A stretch of 64,000 nucleotides of DNA from Erythrobacter colymbi (GTDB taxonomy: Bacteria > Pseudomonadota > Alphaproteobacteria > Sphingomonadales > Sphingomonadaceae): the NCBI RefSeq assembly GCF_002155685.1, contig NZ_MUYK01000010.1, positions 1-64,000 of the forward strand. The letters are read 5' to 3'. Under the pieces are notes generated by a model that did no database searches, was not told the origin of the DNA, and saw only the letters and a program-made list of their open reading frames with translations. A program made the position numbers and the translations under genes. Shown piece by piece: positions 1 through 8,445 of this stretch (positions are counted from its first letter, which is position 1; each line of letters opens with the position of its first letter).

Positions 1-11
1 GGGGGGGGAGG

Positions 12-1820
12 TTAGAGGGGTTGGGTTTCCCGCTCCAGCCACGCCAGATCATCACCGCTAAGGCGCGGGTTGAGCAGCGCCCGCACCTGCGCGTGATAGC
101 CATCGACCCACGCGATTTCCTCCGCCGTCAGCAGGCCCGTGTCGATCAGCTTGCGATCGAGCGGCACGAAGGTCAGCGTCTCGAAGCCGAGATAGGTCCC
201 CTCCTGCCCCGCAATCTGCCGCTCCTCGACCAGCACGAGGTTTTCGATGCGGATGCCGAAGGCGCCCTGCTTGTAGTAGCCCGGCTCGTTCGAGAGGATC
301 ATCCCGGCGAACAGCTCCTGCCCCGTCCCGGCCTGCCCGCCCGAAGGCTTGGCGATGCGCTGCGGGCCTTCGTGGACCGCGAGGAAGCTGCCCACCCCGT
401 GGCCGGTGCCGTGGGCGTAATCGACCCCCGCTTCCCACAGATATTGCCGCGCCAGCACATCGAGCTGGCCGCCCGCCGTCCCCTGCGGGAAGACCGCGCG
501 GGCGAGCTGGATGTGGCCCTTGAGGACGCGGGTGTTGCGGTCGCGCATTTCCTGAGTCGGTTCACCCGGGCCGACCCACACGGTGCGGGTGATATCGGTG
601 GTGCCGCCCGGATACTGCCCGCCCGAATCGACGAGGTAGATCGAGCCGGGCGGGATCGGGATATTGCTGTCCTCGTCCACCTTGTAGTGCGGCAGCGCGG
701 CGTGGCCGGCGGCGGCGGAGATGGTGTCGAAGGAGAGGTCGCGCAGGCCGGGGTCCTCGGCGCGGAAAGCGGCGAGCTTCGCGGCCGCGGAGAGCTCGTC
801 TACCCCGCCCTTCGGCCCCTCGATTTCCAGCCAGCGCAGGAATTTGCTCACCGCCGCCCCGTCACGCGCCTGCGCGTCGCGGTGGCCCTGCTGTTCGGCG
901 GGGTTCTTGATCGCCTTGGCGAGGATCGTCGGGTCCTGCTTGAAGGCGAAGCTCGCCCCGCCGGCGCGCAAGGCCTGCGCGATGCCGACCACCGCGAAAT
1001 CGGGATCGAGCGCGACGCTCTTGCCCGCAAAGGCGGAGCCGAGCGCGCCCTCGAAGGCGGCGCGGTCACGGATCGTCACCGCGTTGCCGAGGTGGCGGGT
1101 AAGTTCCGGCGTAACCTTTTCGGGCGCGATGAACAGCTCGGCGCTGCCGTCCTTGTGCGCGATGACATAGGAGAGCGCGACGGGGGTGTGCGACACGTCG
1201 GAGCCGCGGATGTTGAGCAGCCATGCGACCGAATCGAGCGCGGGGATCACCACGGCGTCGTGGCCTTCCTTGGCAAGCCAGTCGGCCACCGCCGCGCGCT
1301 TGTCCGCCGAGGAGCGGCCTGCCAAATCGTCCGCGTGCGGGATCGCAATGGCGGGCGAGGGGGTGGGCTGGTCGGCCCACACGGCATCGACCGGATTGCT
1401 CTCGGCGGGAACCATCACGATGCCCTTGGCGGCGACGCGCTTCTCCAGCGCCTCGACCCAGGCCCAGGTGTGGAGCCAGGGATCGTAGGCGATCCTCGCG
1501 CCGCTCTCGCACACGTCGGACAGCCAGCCGGCGAGGGTGTCCTTGGGGACACTCCGGTATTCGAACAGATTGCCGTCGACCTGCTCGCGCACCTGCACGG
1601 TGTAGCGCCCGTCGACGAAGATCGCGGCGTGGGTGAGCGTCACCGCGGCGAACCCCGCCGAGCCGCCGAAGCCCGTCAGCCAGCCGAGGCGCTGGGCATA
1701 GTCGCCGACATATTCGCTCATGTGCTCGTCGGAGATGGGGACGATGAAGCCGTCGAGCCCGCGGCGCTTCAGCTCCTCGCGCAGGGCGGCAAGGCGGGCT
1801 TCATGGGGCTGCATCAGCAT
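12..1820 (-). CDS. Xaa-Pro aminopeptidase (M24B, aminopeptidase P family)
   Basis: 602 residues, the usual size of the long aminopeptidase P form, which has two creatinase-like N-terminal domains before the catalytic pita-bread domain. The C-terminal third carries the expected metal ligands: an aspartate in YLVDSGGQYPGGTTDITRTV (near residue 400), the second aspartate in its TTDITR part, a histidine in GTGHGVGS (near residue 475), and glutamates in SNEPGYY and RIEN. The family removes an N-terminal residue next to proline, using two divalent metals. No signal peptide is visible, so it should be cytoplasmic. It is divergent from the prolyl oligopeptidase gene at 1955, sharing a 130-base promoter region, which suggests linked handling of proline-containing peptides. 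The start reads MLMQP; a second ATG lies two codons in. Confidence 0.93.
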   Translation of the reverse strand: MLMQPHEARLAALREELKRRGLDGFIVPISDEHMSEYVGDYAQRLGWLTGFGGSAGFAAVTLTHAAIFVDGRYTVQVREQVDGNLFEYRSVPKDTLAGWLSDVCESGARIAYDPWLHTWAWVEALEKRVAAKGIVMVPAESNPVDAVWADQPTPSPAIAIPHADDLAGRSSADKRAAVADWLAKEGHDAVVIPALDSVAWLLNIRGSDVSHTPVALSYVIAHKDGSAELFIAPEKVTPELTRHLGNAVTIRDRAAFEGALGSAFAGKSVALDPDFAVVGIAQALRAGGASFAFKQDPTILAKAIKNPAEQQGHRDAQARDGAAVSKFLRWLEIEGPKGGVDELSAAAKLAAFRAEDPGLRDLSFDTISAAAGHAALPHYKVDEDSNIPIPPGSIYLVDSGGQYPGGTTDITRTVWVGPGEPTQEMRDRNTRVLKGHIQLARAVFPQGTAGGQLDVLARQYLWEAGVDYAHGTGHGVGSFLAVHEGPQRIAKPSGGQAGTGQELFAGMILSNEPGYYKQGAFGIRIENLVLVEERQIAGQEGTYLGFETLTFVPLDRKLIDTGLLTAEEIAWVDGYHAQVRALLNPRLSGDDLAWLERETQPL

Positions 1821-1954
1821 CTTGTCGATCCTCGGATGCCCGCGCGAGGCTTGCCGCGCAGGATTGTGTCACTAGAACCGCCATCATAGGCCCTGCGCGC
1901 GCGTCTTTCCACCCGCGCGCGGCAGGCCGGATCGCCACAGGGACTTTATCATCC

Positions 1955-4165
1955 ATGCTTCGCCCGATCAGCCGTCTTGCTCTTGCCACCGCACTTGCCG
2001 CCACCACCTTTGCATCGGCCGCTCTGGCCGAGACCCGAGAGGATTCTGCCCGCGTGACCACGTCTTCGAAGACCGACATCAAGCCCCCCGTCGCCGAAAA
2101 GCGCCCGCACACCTACACCGTGCACGGCATCACGGTCGAAGACCCCTATGACTGGCTCTACGACAAGTCCTATCCCACCGTGGACGACGAGGATGTGCTG
2201 AACCACGTCAAGGCCGAGAACGCCTATTTCGAAGCGAAGATGGAGGGCCAGAAGGCCTTCACCGAAGCGCTGTTCACCGAGATGCGCGCGCGCATCAAGG
2301 AGGACGACTCCACGGTTCCCCAGAAGGACGGCGACTACCTCTACTGGAGCGAGTTCGAGGAAGGCGCGCAGTATCGCAAGCACTACCGCAAGCCCGTCGC
2401 GGGTGGTGAGCCGGAGTTGCTGATCGACGAGAACCAGCTCGCCGAAGGGCAGGAATATTTCAGCCTCGGCGCGGCTTCGGTCAGCCAGAACGGGCGCTTC
2501 CTTGCCTACTCCACCGACACCACCGGCTCGGAGCGCTACACCGCGCGGATCAAGGACCTCCAGACCGGCGAGCTGTTGCCCGACGTGATCGAGAACCTGC
2601 GCGGCGGGCTCACCTGGGTCGCGAACGACACCGCGCTTGTCTATGGCCCCTCGACCGAGGAGTGGCGCACGCTGGAGGCCAAGCTCCACGTGATCGGCAC
2701 GCCGACCGCGAGCGACGTCACGCTCTACAAGGAGGAAGACCAGTCCTTCGGCGTCGGCACCGGACTGACGGCGCAGGAAGACTGGCTGATCATTGCCACC
2801 GGCGACAACGAGACCAGCGAAGTGCGCCTCGTTCCCGCCGCCAACCCGACCGCGACGCCGATTCTCGTGAAGCCGCGCAAGAAGGGCGTCGAATATGCGG
2901 TCGACGTGCGCGACGGCGAGCTGTGGGTGTGGACCAATGACGAGCACATCAACTTCCGCCTCGCCAAGGCGAAGCTGGAAACGCCCGGCGAGTGGCAGAC
3001 CGTCATCCCCGGCTCGGACGATTTCTATCTGACCGGCTTCGACCTGTTCAAGGACTTCCTCGTCACCGAGGGCCGCCTCAATGGGCTCGACCAGATCCAG
3101 CTGCGGCAATATTCGGACCCGGCGAAGATCACCCCCGTGACCTTCCCCGAGCCGAGCTACACCGCGGGGCTCTCGAACAACCCCGAATATGACATGAGCG
3201 TGCTGCGCCTGTCCTACCAGTCGATGGTGACGCCGGGGACGGTCTATGACTACGACGTCAAGACGGGCAAGCTCACCACCCTGAAGACGCAGGAGATCCC
3301 GAGCGGCTACGACCCCTCGAAATATGTCTCCGAGCGCCTGACCATCACCGCGCGTGACGGGACGCAGGTGCCCGTCAGCGTGCTGATGCGGCGCGACCGG
3401 GCGGAGATCCTCAAGAAGGCGGGGATCGAAGGGCCGGGGCCGCTCCACCTTTATGCCTACGGCGCCTATGGCTATGCCGTGCCGCCGGGCTTCTCGACCA
3501 CGCGCCTCAGCCTCGTCGATCGCGGCTTTGCCTATGCCATCGCCCACATCCGCGGCGGCGACGATCTCGGGCGGCGCTGGTATCTGCAGGGCAAGCTGTT
3601 CGAGCGGACCAACACCTTCAACGATTTCGTCGACGCGGGCCGCGGGTTGATCGCGCGCGGCTACACGGCCGAGGGCAAGGTGACCGCCAGCGGCGGCTCG
3701 GCCGGCGGCGAGCTGATGGGGGCCATCATCAACCAGGACCCCGCGCAATATGGCGCGGTCGTGGCCCACGTGCCCTTTGTCGATGTCGTGAACACCATGC
3801 TCAACGAGAAGCTGCCGCTCACCCCGGGCGAGTGGCAGGAATGGGGCAACCCGATCACCGACAAGGCGGCCTTTGCCTATATGCTGTCCTACTCGCCCTA
3901 TGACCAGGTGACCGCCAAGGCCTACCCGCCGCTGCTGGTGACCGCCGGCCTCAACGACCCGCGCGTCACCTATTGGGAACCGGCCAAGTGGGTCGCCAAG
4001 CTGCGCGAGCTGAAGACTGACGACAACCTGCTGCTCCTCAAGACCAACATGGGCGCAGGCCACGGCGGGCAGTCCGGGCGCTGGAACAGCCTCAGGGAGA
4101 CCGCGGAGGAATTCGCCTTCATCCTGTGGCAGATGGGGATGGCCCCCAAGGGCGAGGGCGAGTGA
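1955..4165 (+). CDS. Secreted prolyl oligopeptidase family serine peptidase (S9)
   Basis: 736 residues with a clear signal peptide ending near AALAE, so probably periplasmic. The S9 layout is visible: an N-terminal beta-propeller (about residues 50-470) followed by an alpha/beta-hydrolase domain. The catalytic triad can be placed at Ser582 in GGSAGG, Asp668 in GLNDPRV and His703 in GAGHGG. The family cleaves short peptides after proline or, in oligopeptidase B relatives, after basic residues; I cannot separate these by eye. The stop codon overlaps the GTG start of a 43-residue membrane protein, suggesting translational coupling. It is divergent from an Xaa-Pro aminopeptidase. Confidence 0.93.
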   Translation: MLRPISRLALATALAATTFASAALAETREDSARVTTSSKTDIKPPVAEKRPHTYTVHGITVEDPYDWLYDKSYPTVDDEDVLNHVKAENAYFEAKMEGQKAFTEALFTEMRARIKEDDSTVPQKDGDYLYWSEFEEGAQYRKHYRKPVAGGEPELLIDENQLAEGQEYFSLGAASVSQNGRFLAYSTDTTGSERYTARIKDLQTGELLPDVIENLRGGLTWVANDTALVYGPSTEEWRTLEAKLHVIGTPTASDVTLYKEEDQSFGVGTGLTAQEDWLIIATGDNETSEVRLVPAANPTATPILVKPRKKGVEYAVDVRDGELWVWTNDEHINFRLAKAKLETPGEWQTVIPGSDDFYLTGFDLFKDFLVTEGRLNGLDQIQLRQYSDPAKITPVTFPEPSYTAGLSNNPEYDMSVLRLSYQSMVTPGTVYDYDVKTGKLTTLKTQEIPSGYDPSKYVSERLTITARDGTQVPVSVLMRRDRAEILKKAGIEGPGPLHLYAYGAYGYAVPPGFSTTRLSLVDRGFAYAIAHIRGGDDLGRRWYLQGKLFERTNTFNDFVDAGRGLIARGYTAEGKVTASGGSAGGELMGAIINQDPAQYGAVVAHVPFVDVVNTMLNEKLPLTPGEWQEWGNPITDKAAFAYMLSYSPYDQVTAKAYPPLLVTAGLNDPRVTYWEPAKWVAKLRELKTDDNLLLLKTNMGAGHGGQSGRWNSLRETAEEFAFILWQMGMAPKGEGE

Positions 4166-4293
4166 AGGCGCCCGACTACGACCGCGGCGTCGGCATCATT
4201 GCGATAGCCATCGTCGCGGTCGTGGTGCTGGTGCCTGTCGCGCTCTACCTGCTGATGACGCTGGGCTGCGTGCTGACAGGCAGTTGTCCGTGA
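4162..4293 (+). CDS. 43-residue single-span membrane protein, coupled to the peptidase gene
   Basis: This very short reading frame starts at a GTG that overlaps the stop codon of the S9 peptidase gene (GTGA). It encodes a short polar N-terminus (MKAPDYDRG), one long hydrophobic segment of about 25 residues rich in Ile, Val and Leu, and a tail with two cysteines (GCVLTGSCP). The overlap, the clean transmembrane pattern and the lack of any other gene in the interval support it as real. I do not recognise a family. It may be an inner-membrane accessory to the upstream peptidase or an unrelated small membrane protein. The start rests only on the overlap. Confidence 0.55.
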   Translation: MKAPDYDRGVGIIAIAIVAVVVLVPVALYLLMTLGCVLTGSCP

Positions 4294-4318
4294 AGAGGCT
4301 CGTCGTGGAGATGGCGGA

Positions 4319-4771
4319 ATGAAGCTGGTCGATTACCTCGGCAAAGACCTCAAGTCGGACGAGATGATCGATCTGCTGGAGGCGCACGAACTCGAGGTCA
4401 TCTATAGTTTCGACCGGTTTCACGAAGGTTCGCCGGACGAGTATAACATTACCGACGCCGCCGCTGGCTTCCAGATGCGCCTCGACGAGAACCAGAAGGT
4501 CAGAACGGTCTTCTGCTACATAAGCGCAGAAGGCGGGATCGCTGCGGTTGATCGAGAGATCATTGGCGTGCCGATCCTTAATTCGTTCGACGACGTCAGA
4601 CGTGCAAGTGACACGATGGATTGCGAGTTCTCATCCAACGAGGGCATCGAGTTTCTGGGTCGGGTATTGAGCTGGGCGAAACTCACGTTCGGGGCGCGGG
4701 CCTGGCACTACGAGTTCGAGGGCGGGGCCTTGCGCAAAATCACACTCATGGAAGACTGGTCTGCGCCATGA
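4319..4771 (+). CDS. Hypothetical protein, lower GC than neighbours
   Basis: 150 residues, no signal peptide or membrane segment, acidic, mixed alpha/beta composition. I do not recognise the family. Its general look (small, acidic, soluble, begins MKLVDYLGKDL) resembles immunity-type proteins of polymorphic toxin systems, but no toxin gene is nearby and this is only an impression. Codon use is more relaxed and GC lower than in flanking genes, suggesting later acquisition. Its last codons overlap the thioesterase start (ATGA at 4768-4771), so the two are probably cotranslated. Confidence 0.75.
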   Translation: MKLVDYLGKDLKSDEMIDLLEAHELEVIYSFDRFHEGSPDEYNITDAAAGFQMRLDENQKVRTVFCYISAEGGIAAVDREIIGVPILNSFDDVRRASDTMDCEFSSNEGIEFLGRVLSWAKLTFGARAWHYEFEGGALRKITLMEDWSAP

Positions 4772-5160
4772 CCAACCGCTTCACCCGCACCTTCACCGCG
4801 CGCGCCGAGCACATCGACGAGCTCGGCCACGTCAACAACACCGTGTGGGTGCAGTGGATTCAGGACATGGCCACCGCCCACTGGGACGCGGTCGCGCGGC
4901 CCGAGGATCGGGCGGCGTTCTTCTGGGTCGTGGTGCGGCACGAGATCGACTATCGCGGGAACGTGTCCGAGGGCGCGGAAGTCCACGCCGAGACATGGAT
5001 CGAAGGCCCCGCCCAAGGGGCCAAGTCGGTGCGGCGGGTGGAATTCACCGATGCGCAGGGCAAGCGCCTCGTCAGCGCGGCGACGACATGGGCGATGCTC
5101 GACCGCGCCACCGGCAGGCTGGCGCGGGTGCGGCCGGAGGTGCTGGCGGCGTTTTCCTGA
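4768..5160 (+). CDS. Acyl-CoA thioesterase, 4HBT hotdog fold
   Basis: 130 residues, the usual size of a single hotdog domain. The N-terminal motif HIDELGHVNNTVWVQWIQDMA contains the Asp and the HVNN signature of 4-hydroxybenzoyl-CoA thioesterase/YbgC-like enzymes, followed by the long central helix and the strand region VVVRHEIDYRGNV. The reaction is hydrolysis of acyl-CoA to free acid and CoA; the substrate cannot be read from sequence. The start is the ATG at 4768, overlapping the previous stop; the open frame extends further upstream but that part lies in another gene. Confidence 0.88.
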   Translation: MTNRFTRTFTARAEHIDELGHVNNTVWVQWIQDMATAHWDAVARPEDRAAFFWVVVRHEIDYRGNVSEGAEVHAETWIEGPAQGAKSVRRVEFTDAQGKRLVSAATTWAMLDRATGRLARVRPEVLAAFS

Positions 5161-5162
5161 TT

Positions 5163-5228
5163 CCGTTCGTGTCGAGCGCAGTCGAGACACCTGCGAACCG
5201 GCCTCTCGACTTCGCTCGAGGCGAACGG
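5163..5228. repeat. Intergenic REP-like inverted repeat, TCGAG class
   Basis: Between the convergent thioesterase and cyclase genes lies an imperfect inverted repeat with outer arms CCGTTCG (5163-5169) and CGAACGG (5222-5228). The inner parts, GTCGAGCGCAGTCGAG and CTCGACTTCGCTCGAG, are themselves TCGA-rich and partly complementary. Elements of this look are common between genes in sphingomonad genomes. Confidence 0.6.
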
Positions 5229-5248
5229 GAAATGATGTCGCGATCTTC

Positions 5249-7003
5249 TTAAGCTGCCCGCCCCTCGCCAGCCTTGCGCCCTTCGGGGGCCGATCGGAAC
5301 ACGGTGAGGCGTTCGTAGGCGAGCCGGTTTCTGCCGCTCGCCTTGGCTTCGTACATCAGCGCGTCGGCGCGGGCGTAGAATTCGGCGAAGGCCATCTTGT
5401 GGCGGTTCGCCTCGCCCAGCATCACCACGCCCATGCTGGCGGTGACGGGGAGGTCGAGCCCGGGCACTTCCTTGGCGATCCGCATCGGGATCGCCTGCCG
5501 CAGCGCCTCGGCGCGCTCTAGCGTGCGCGGGCCGCGCAGCAGCACCACGAATTCCTCGCCGCCCAGCCGCACCGCGACCGCATCGCGGTCGCCGCTCGCG
5601 CGGATCGCGCTCGCGCAGGCGACCAGCGCGGCATCGCCGACCTGGTGGCCGTGAAGGTCGTTGATCGCCTTGAAACGGTCGAGATCGACGAGTGCGAAGG
5701 TATCGAAGCCCTGCGCCAGCAGCTCGTCGAAGCGGGCTTCGATGGCGCGGCGGTTCATCAGGCCGGTGAGCGAATCGCGGGTCGAGATCTGCTCGAGCAT
5801 CCGCGCTTCGGTCAGCGCCGCGTCGCGCTCGCGCCGCAGGGCCAGGAAGCGGTCGGCGATGGCGAGCGAGATCACGATCACCTCGATCCCGACCGCGACA
5901 TAGAGCATCTGGTCGAGGCTGGAGGGGCCGACATGGAGGCCCAGCCCGCGCAGCAGCCGCTCGACCGAGGCGGTGATGATCGGCAGCCACGCGATCGCGA
6001 TGAAGCGGGCCGAGCGGCTGCCGCGGATCACCGCCTCGATCACCGCGGCGCTGATCACCGCGATGCAGGGCAGGAAGGCGATGAAATAGCCGGTGTCGTC
6101 GAGCCCGTGGGTGGCATCGAGCTGGAGGGCACACAGGCCCGGCACGATGATCGTGAACCAGCCCGTGGCGTAGGTCAGCCGCCGCATCAGCCGCGATTGC
6201 GCGCCGCGTTCGAGGAAGGCGACAAGGAACAGGAGCGAAAGCCCGCCGCCGATGGCGTAGGACAGCGGTGCCAGCACCGCCATCAGCGTCAGCGGCAGCG
6301 CGAGGAAGGACGAGGCGAGGCCGCCCGCGGTCATCACATAGACCATCATCGCGCTCACCATCGCCGCGTAGATCAGCACGAAGCGTTCGCGCAGCACGAG
6401 GAAGAAGCTGATGTCGAACAAGAGCGGCGGCACCAGCATCCCGGCCACGAAGGCGAGCAGCATCATGTCGATCTGCGCCCAGTCGGCCTTGCCCGGATCA
6501 TGGGTGATGCGCGCCTCGGTCAGCAGCGGGACGGAATGCGGCGCCTCGATCCGGGCGAGCACCATGGTGGTCGCGGGGGTGACCTCGGGCAGGCGCAGCT
6601 GGAACACCGGGCCGGCAGCGAAAGGCTTGCCGTCACGCTCGGTGCTGCGCGTGGTGCGGGTGGTGCCGTCGGCGTCGATGGCGTGGAAGGTGATCGACTT
6701 GAAGCGCGCGATGCGGCTGAAGAAGTATTGCGGCAGCTTCTCGCCGCGCCAGCTTTCGGCCTCGAAGCGCAGCCACACCGCCGGCTCGTCCGCCGCCCAT
6801 CCGCTGCTGTCGCAGGTCCATTGCGCGCGCGGACGCAGCGCCTCGACGCCGCGGTCGGCGCCGGTCGCGGCGTGGCAGGCCGGGGCGAAGGTCGGGACCG
6901 TGTGGTCGTCTGCCGATGCGGGTCTCGCAGCCAGCAGTACCAGCACGACGGCGACCATGCCGAGCCGGGAAAGGAGGCGCAAAAATGCCATGGCGGACCG
7001 CAT
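5249..7003 (-). CDS. Membrane diguanylate cyclase: 7TMR-DISM sensor with GGDEF domain
   Basis: 584 residues from the ATG at 7003; a TTG at 7012 and an ATG at 6991 are alternatives. A signal peptide (ending near PASAD) precedes a periplasmic 7TMR-DISMED2-like domain of about 150 residues. Then come seven hydrophobic segments (roughly residues 190-390), a short coiled region and a C-terminal GGDEF domain. The active loop reads GGEEF near residue 482, and the upstream signature SRDSLTGLMNRRA is intact, so it should make cyclic di-GMP. The periplasmic domain type is thought to bind carbohydrate-like ligands; no ligand can be named. It is transcribed alone, back-to-back with the PstS-like gene. 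Confidence 0.92.
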   Translation of the reverse strand: MRSAMAFLRLLSRLGMVAVVLVLLAARPASADDHTVPTFAPACHAATGADRGVEALRPRAQWTCDSSGWAADEPAVWLRFEAESWRGEKLPQYFFSRIARFKSITFHAIDADGTTRTTRSTERDGKPFAAGPVFQLRLPEVTPATTMVLARIEAPHSVPLLTEARITHDPGKADWAQIDMMLLAFVAGMLVPPLLFDISFFLVLRERFVLIYAAMVSAMMVYVMTAGGLASSFLALPLTLMAVLAPLSYAIGGGLSLLFLVAFLERGAQSRLMRRLTYATGWFTIIVPGLCALQLDATHGLDDTGYFIAFLPCIAVISAAVIEAVIRGSRSARFIAIAWLPIITASVERLLRGLGLHVGPSSLDQMLYVAVGIEVIVISLAIADRFLALRRERDAALTEARMLEQISTRDSLTGLMNRRAIEARFDELLAQGFDTFALVDLDRFKAINDLHGHQVGDAALVACASAIRASGDRDAVAVRLGGEEFVVLLRGPRTLERAEALRQAIPMRIAKEVPGLDLPVTASMGVVMLGEANRHKMAFAEFYARADALMYEAKASGRNRLAYERLTVFRSAPEGRKAGEGRAA

Positions 7004-7130
7004 ATCATGCAAGCCCTTACGATGCTGTTAAGCGCGAAACATCCGGATTGGATATAATTGGAAACGTTATCAGGGGGTTGGGGCAACCTGGGTTAACGTC
7101 CTGCCTGAGGCTTTAAGCCGCGCCAGCGAG

Positions 7131-7159
7131 CGGTCAAATGACAGTCACAGACGTGTCAC
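7131..7159 (+). promoter_or_regulatory. Pho-box-like triple direct repeat upstream of pstS-like gene
   Basis: Three 7-base units with 11-base periodicity lie about 60-90 bases before the PstS-like start: CGGTCAA (7131-7137), CAGTCAC (7142-7148) and GTGTCAC (7153-7159), separated by 4-base spacers. Known Pho boxes bound by PhoB are 7-base repeats close to CTGTCAT or CTGTCAC with 4-base spacers. The second and third units each match CTGTCAC at 6 of 7 positions. This fits phosphate-starvation control of the gene that follows. Confidence 0.7.
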
Positions 7160-7222
7160 AAATTGGCCCTAGCGGGGGGTTTACAGGGCCTCTCCGCTTC
7201 CTGGAGGGGGATGGAACAGATC

Positions 7223-8284
7223 ATGGCACACCGCATCACCGCACTTCTCAAGACCGGCGCCGCTCTGGCGCTTGCCGCAACCACCCTCGTTGCCTGCGAC
7301 GACACCAGCAGCGCGGGCGCGCAGTCGGTCCACGCCGTCGGCTCCTCGACGGTCTATCCCTTCGCCAAGCTGGTCGCCGAGAACTTCTCGCGCAGCTTCC
7401 CCGACATGCGCTCGCCGCTGATCGAATCGACCGGCACCGGCAACGGCATCCAGCTGTTCTGCTCGGGCCTCGGCCCCAACACCCCGGACATGGTCAACGC
7501 CTCGCGCCGGATGAAGCCCAGCGAATTCGACACCTGCGCCAGCAACAAGGTCGATGAAATCATTGAACTTCAGGTCGGCCTCGACGGGATCGTCTTCGCC
7601 TCGGCCAAGGGTGGCATCATGCTGAACCTCACGCCCGAGACGGTCTACAAGGCGCTCGCCGCGCAGCCCTATGGCAAGCCGCAGACCGCCAAGACCTGGA
7701 AGGATGTGGACCCCGCGCTCCCCGCCGAGCCGATCCTCGTCTATGGCCCGCCGAGCACCTCGGGCACGCGCGATGCGCTCAAGGAACTGATCCTCGAAGC
7801 GGGCTGCAAGGCCGACCCGGCGATGAAGGCTCTCAAGGAGAGCGACGAGGACAAGTACAAGCAGATCTGCACCGAAGTGCGCGACGACGGTGCCTATGTC
7901 GACCAGGGCGAGCAGGACAACCTCATCGTCCAGAAGATCGAGGGCAATCCCAAGGTCGTGGGCATCTTCGGCTATTCCTACCTCGAGGAAAACCTCGACA
8001 AGGTGCAGGACCTGCCGATGAACGGGGTGCTGGCGAGCTACGAGAACATCGCCAGCTTCAAGTACCCGGGCGCGCGTCCGCTGTATGTCTACATCAAGAA
8101 GCAGCACATGCGCGCGATCCCCGGCCTGCAGGACTTCATCAAGGAATGGGCCAAGAGCTGGGGCAAGGACGGCCCGCTCGCCAAGATCGGCATGGTCGCC
8201 ATGCCGCCCGAAGCGATGACCGCCAACGCTGCCAAGGTCGATACCATGCCGGTGCTGACCAAGGCCGAGCTCGAGGCCAAGTAA
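7223..8284 (+). CDS. pstS: PstS-like phosphate-binding lipoprotein
   Basis: About 353 residues. The N-terminus has a lipoprotein signal ending TTLVAC with the lipidated cysteine followed by DD. The mature part begins with the PstS-type VGSSTVYPFAKLVAENF and continues with ESTGTGNGIQLFC and NASRRM, typical of the sphingomonad version of the periplasmic phosphate-binding protein. Several ATG codons lie in frame: 7211 is very close to the GGAGG, 7223 gives the cleanest signal peptide, so I chose it. No pstCAB or phoU genes follow, so this is a separated PstS. A Pho-box-like repeat precedes it and a terminator hairpin follows. Confidence 0.88.
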   Translation: MAHRITALLKTGAALALAATTLVACDDTSSAGAQSVHAVGSSTVYPFAKLVAENFSRSFPDMRSPLIESTGTGNGIQLFCSGLGPNTPDMVNASRRMKPSEFDTCASNKVDEIIELQVGLDGIVFASAKGGIMLNLTPETVYKALAAQPYGKPQTAKTWKDVDPALPAEPILVYGPPSTSGTRDALKELILEAGCKADPAMKALKESDEDKYKQICTEVRDDGAYVDQGEQDNLIVQKIEGNPKVVGIFGYSYLEENLDKVQDLPMNGVLASYENIASFKYPGARPLYVYIKKQHMRAIPGLQDFIKEWAKSWGKDGPLAKIGMVAMPPEAMTANAAKVDTMPVLTKAELEAK

Positions 8285-8293
8285 GAGTCCTTG

Positions 8294-8323
8294 ACGCCCT
8301 ATCGCTTCGCTACTTGAGGGCGT
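8294..8323 (+). repeat. Small hairpin with conserved 16-base loop, copy 1
   Basis: Stem ACGCCCT (8294-8300) pairs with AGGGCGT (8317-8323) around the loop ATCGCTTCGCTACTTG. A nearly identical loop occurs in a hairpin at 53664-53691 with a different stem. Both sit just after the stop codon of a plus-strand gene. Confidence 0.6.
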
Positions 8324-8355
8324 GAAAGATTGGCGCCCCCGATGGCGCCAGAGAG

Positions 8356-8385
8356 AAGCGGTCGGCCCCTCGGGGTCGGCCGCTT
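8356..8385 (+). terminator. Terminator-like hairpin after pstS-like gene
   Basis: Arms AAGCGGTCGGCCCC (8356-8369) and GGGGTCGGCCGCTT (8372-8385) form a 14-base-pair stem with two G-T wobbles and a 2-base loop. The sequence after it (TCGCTTT) is only weakly T-rich. Confidence 0.65.
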
Positions 8386-8445
8386 TCGCTTTGCGGGGGA
8401 CGGGTCTGTTGCCAGCGCATCCGGATTGGCTCTAGTCTCGCTGCC

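Noticed and set aside
1..11. Run of nine G at the window start as a regulatory element
   Set aside because: It lies just after the stop of the aminopeptidase gene at the window edge with no context; it cannot be interpreted.
4319..4771. Toxin-immunity module
   Set aside because: The protein has an immunity-like look, but no toxin, secretion or Rhs/CDI gene occurs nearby, so the idea is left as an impression only.
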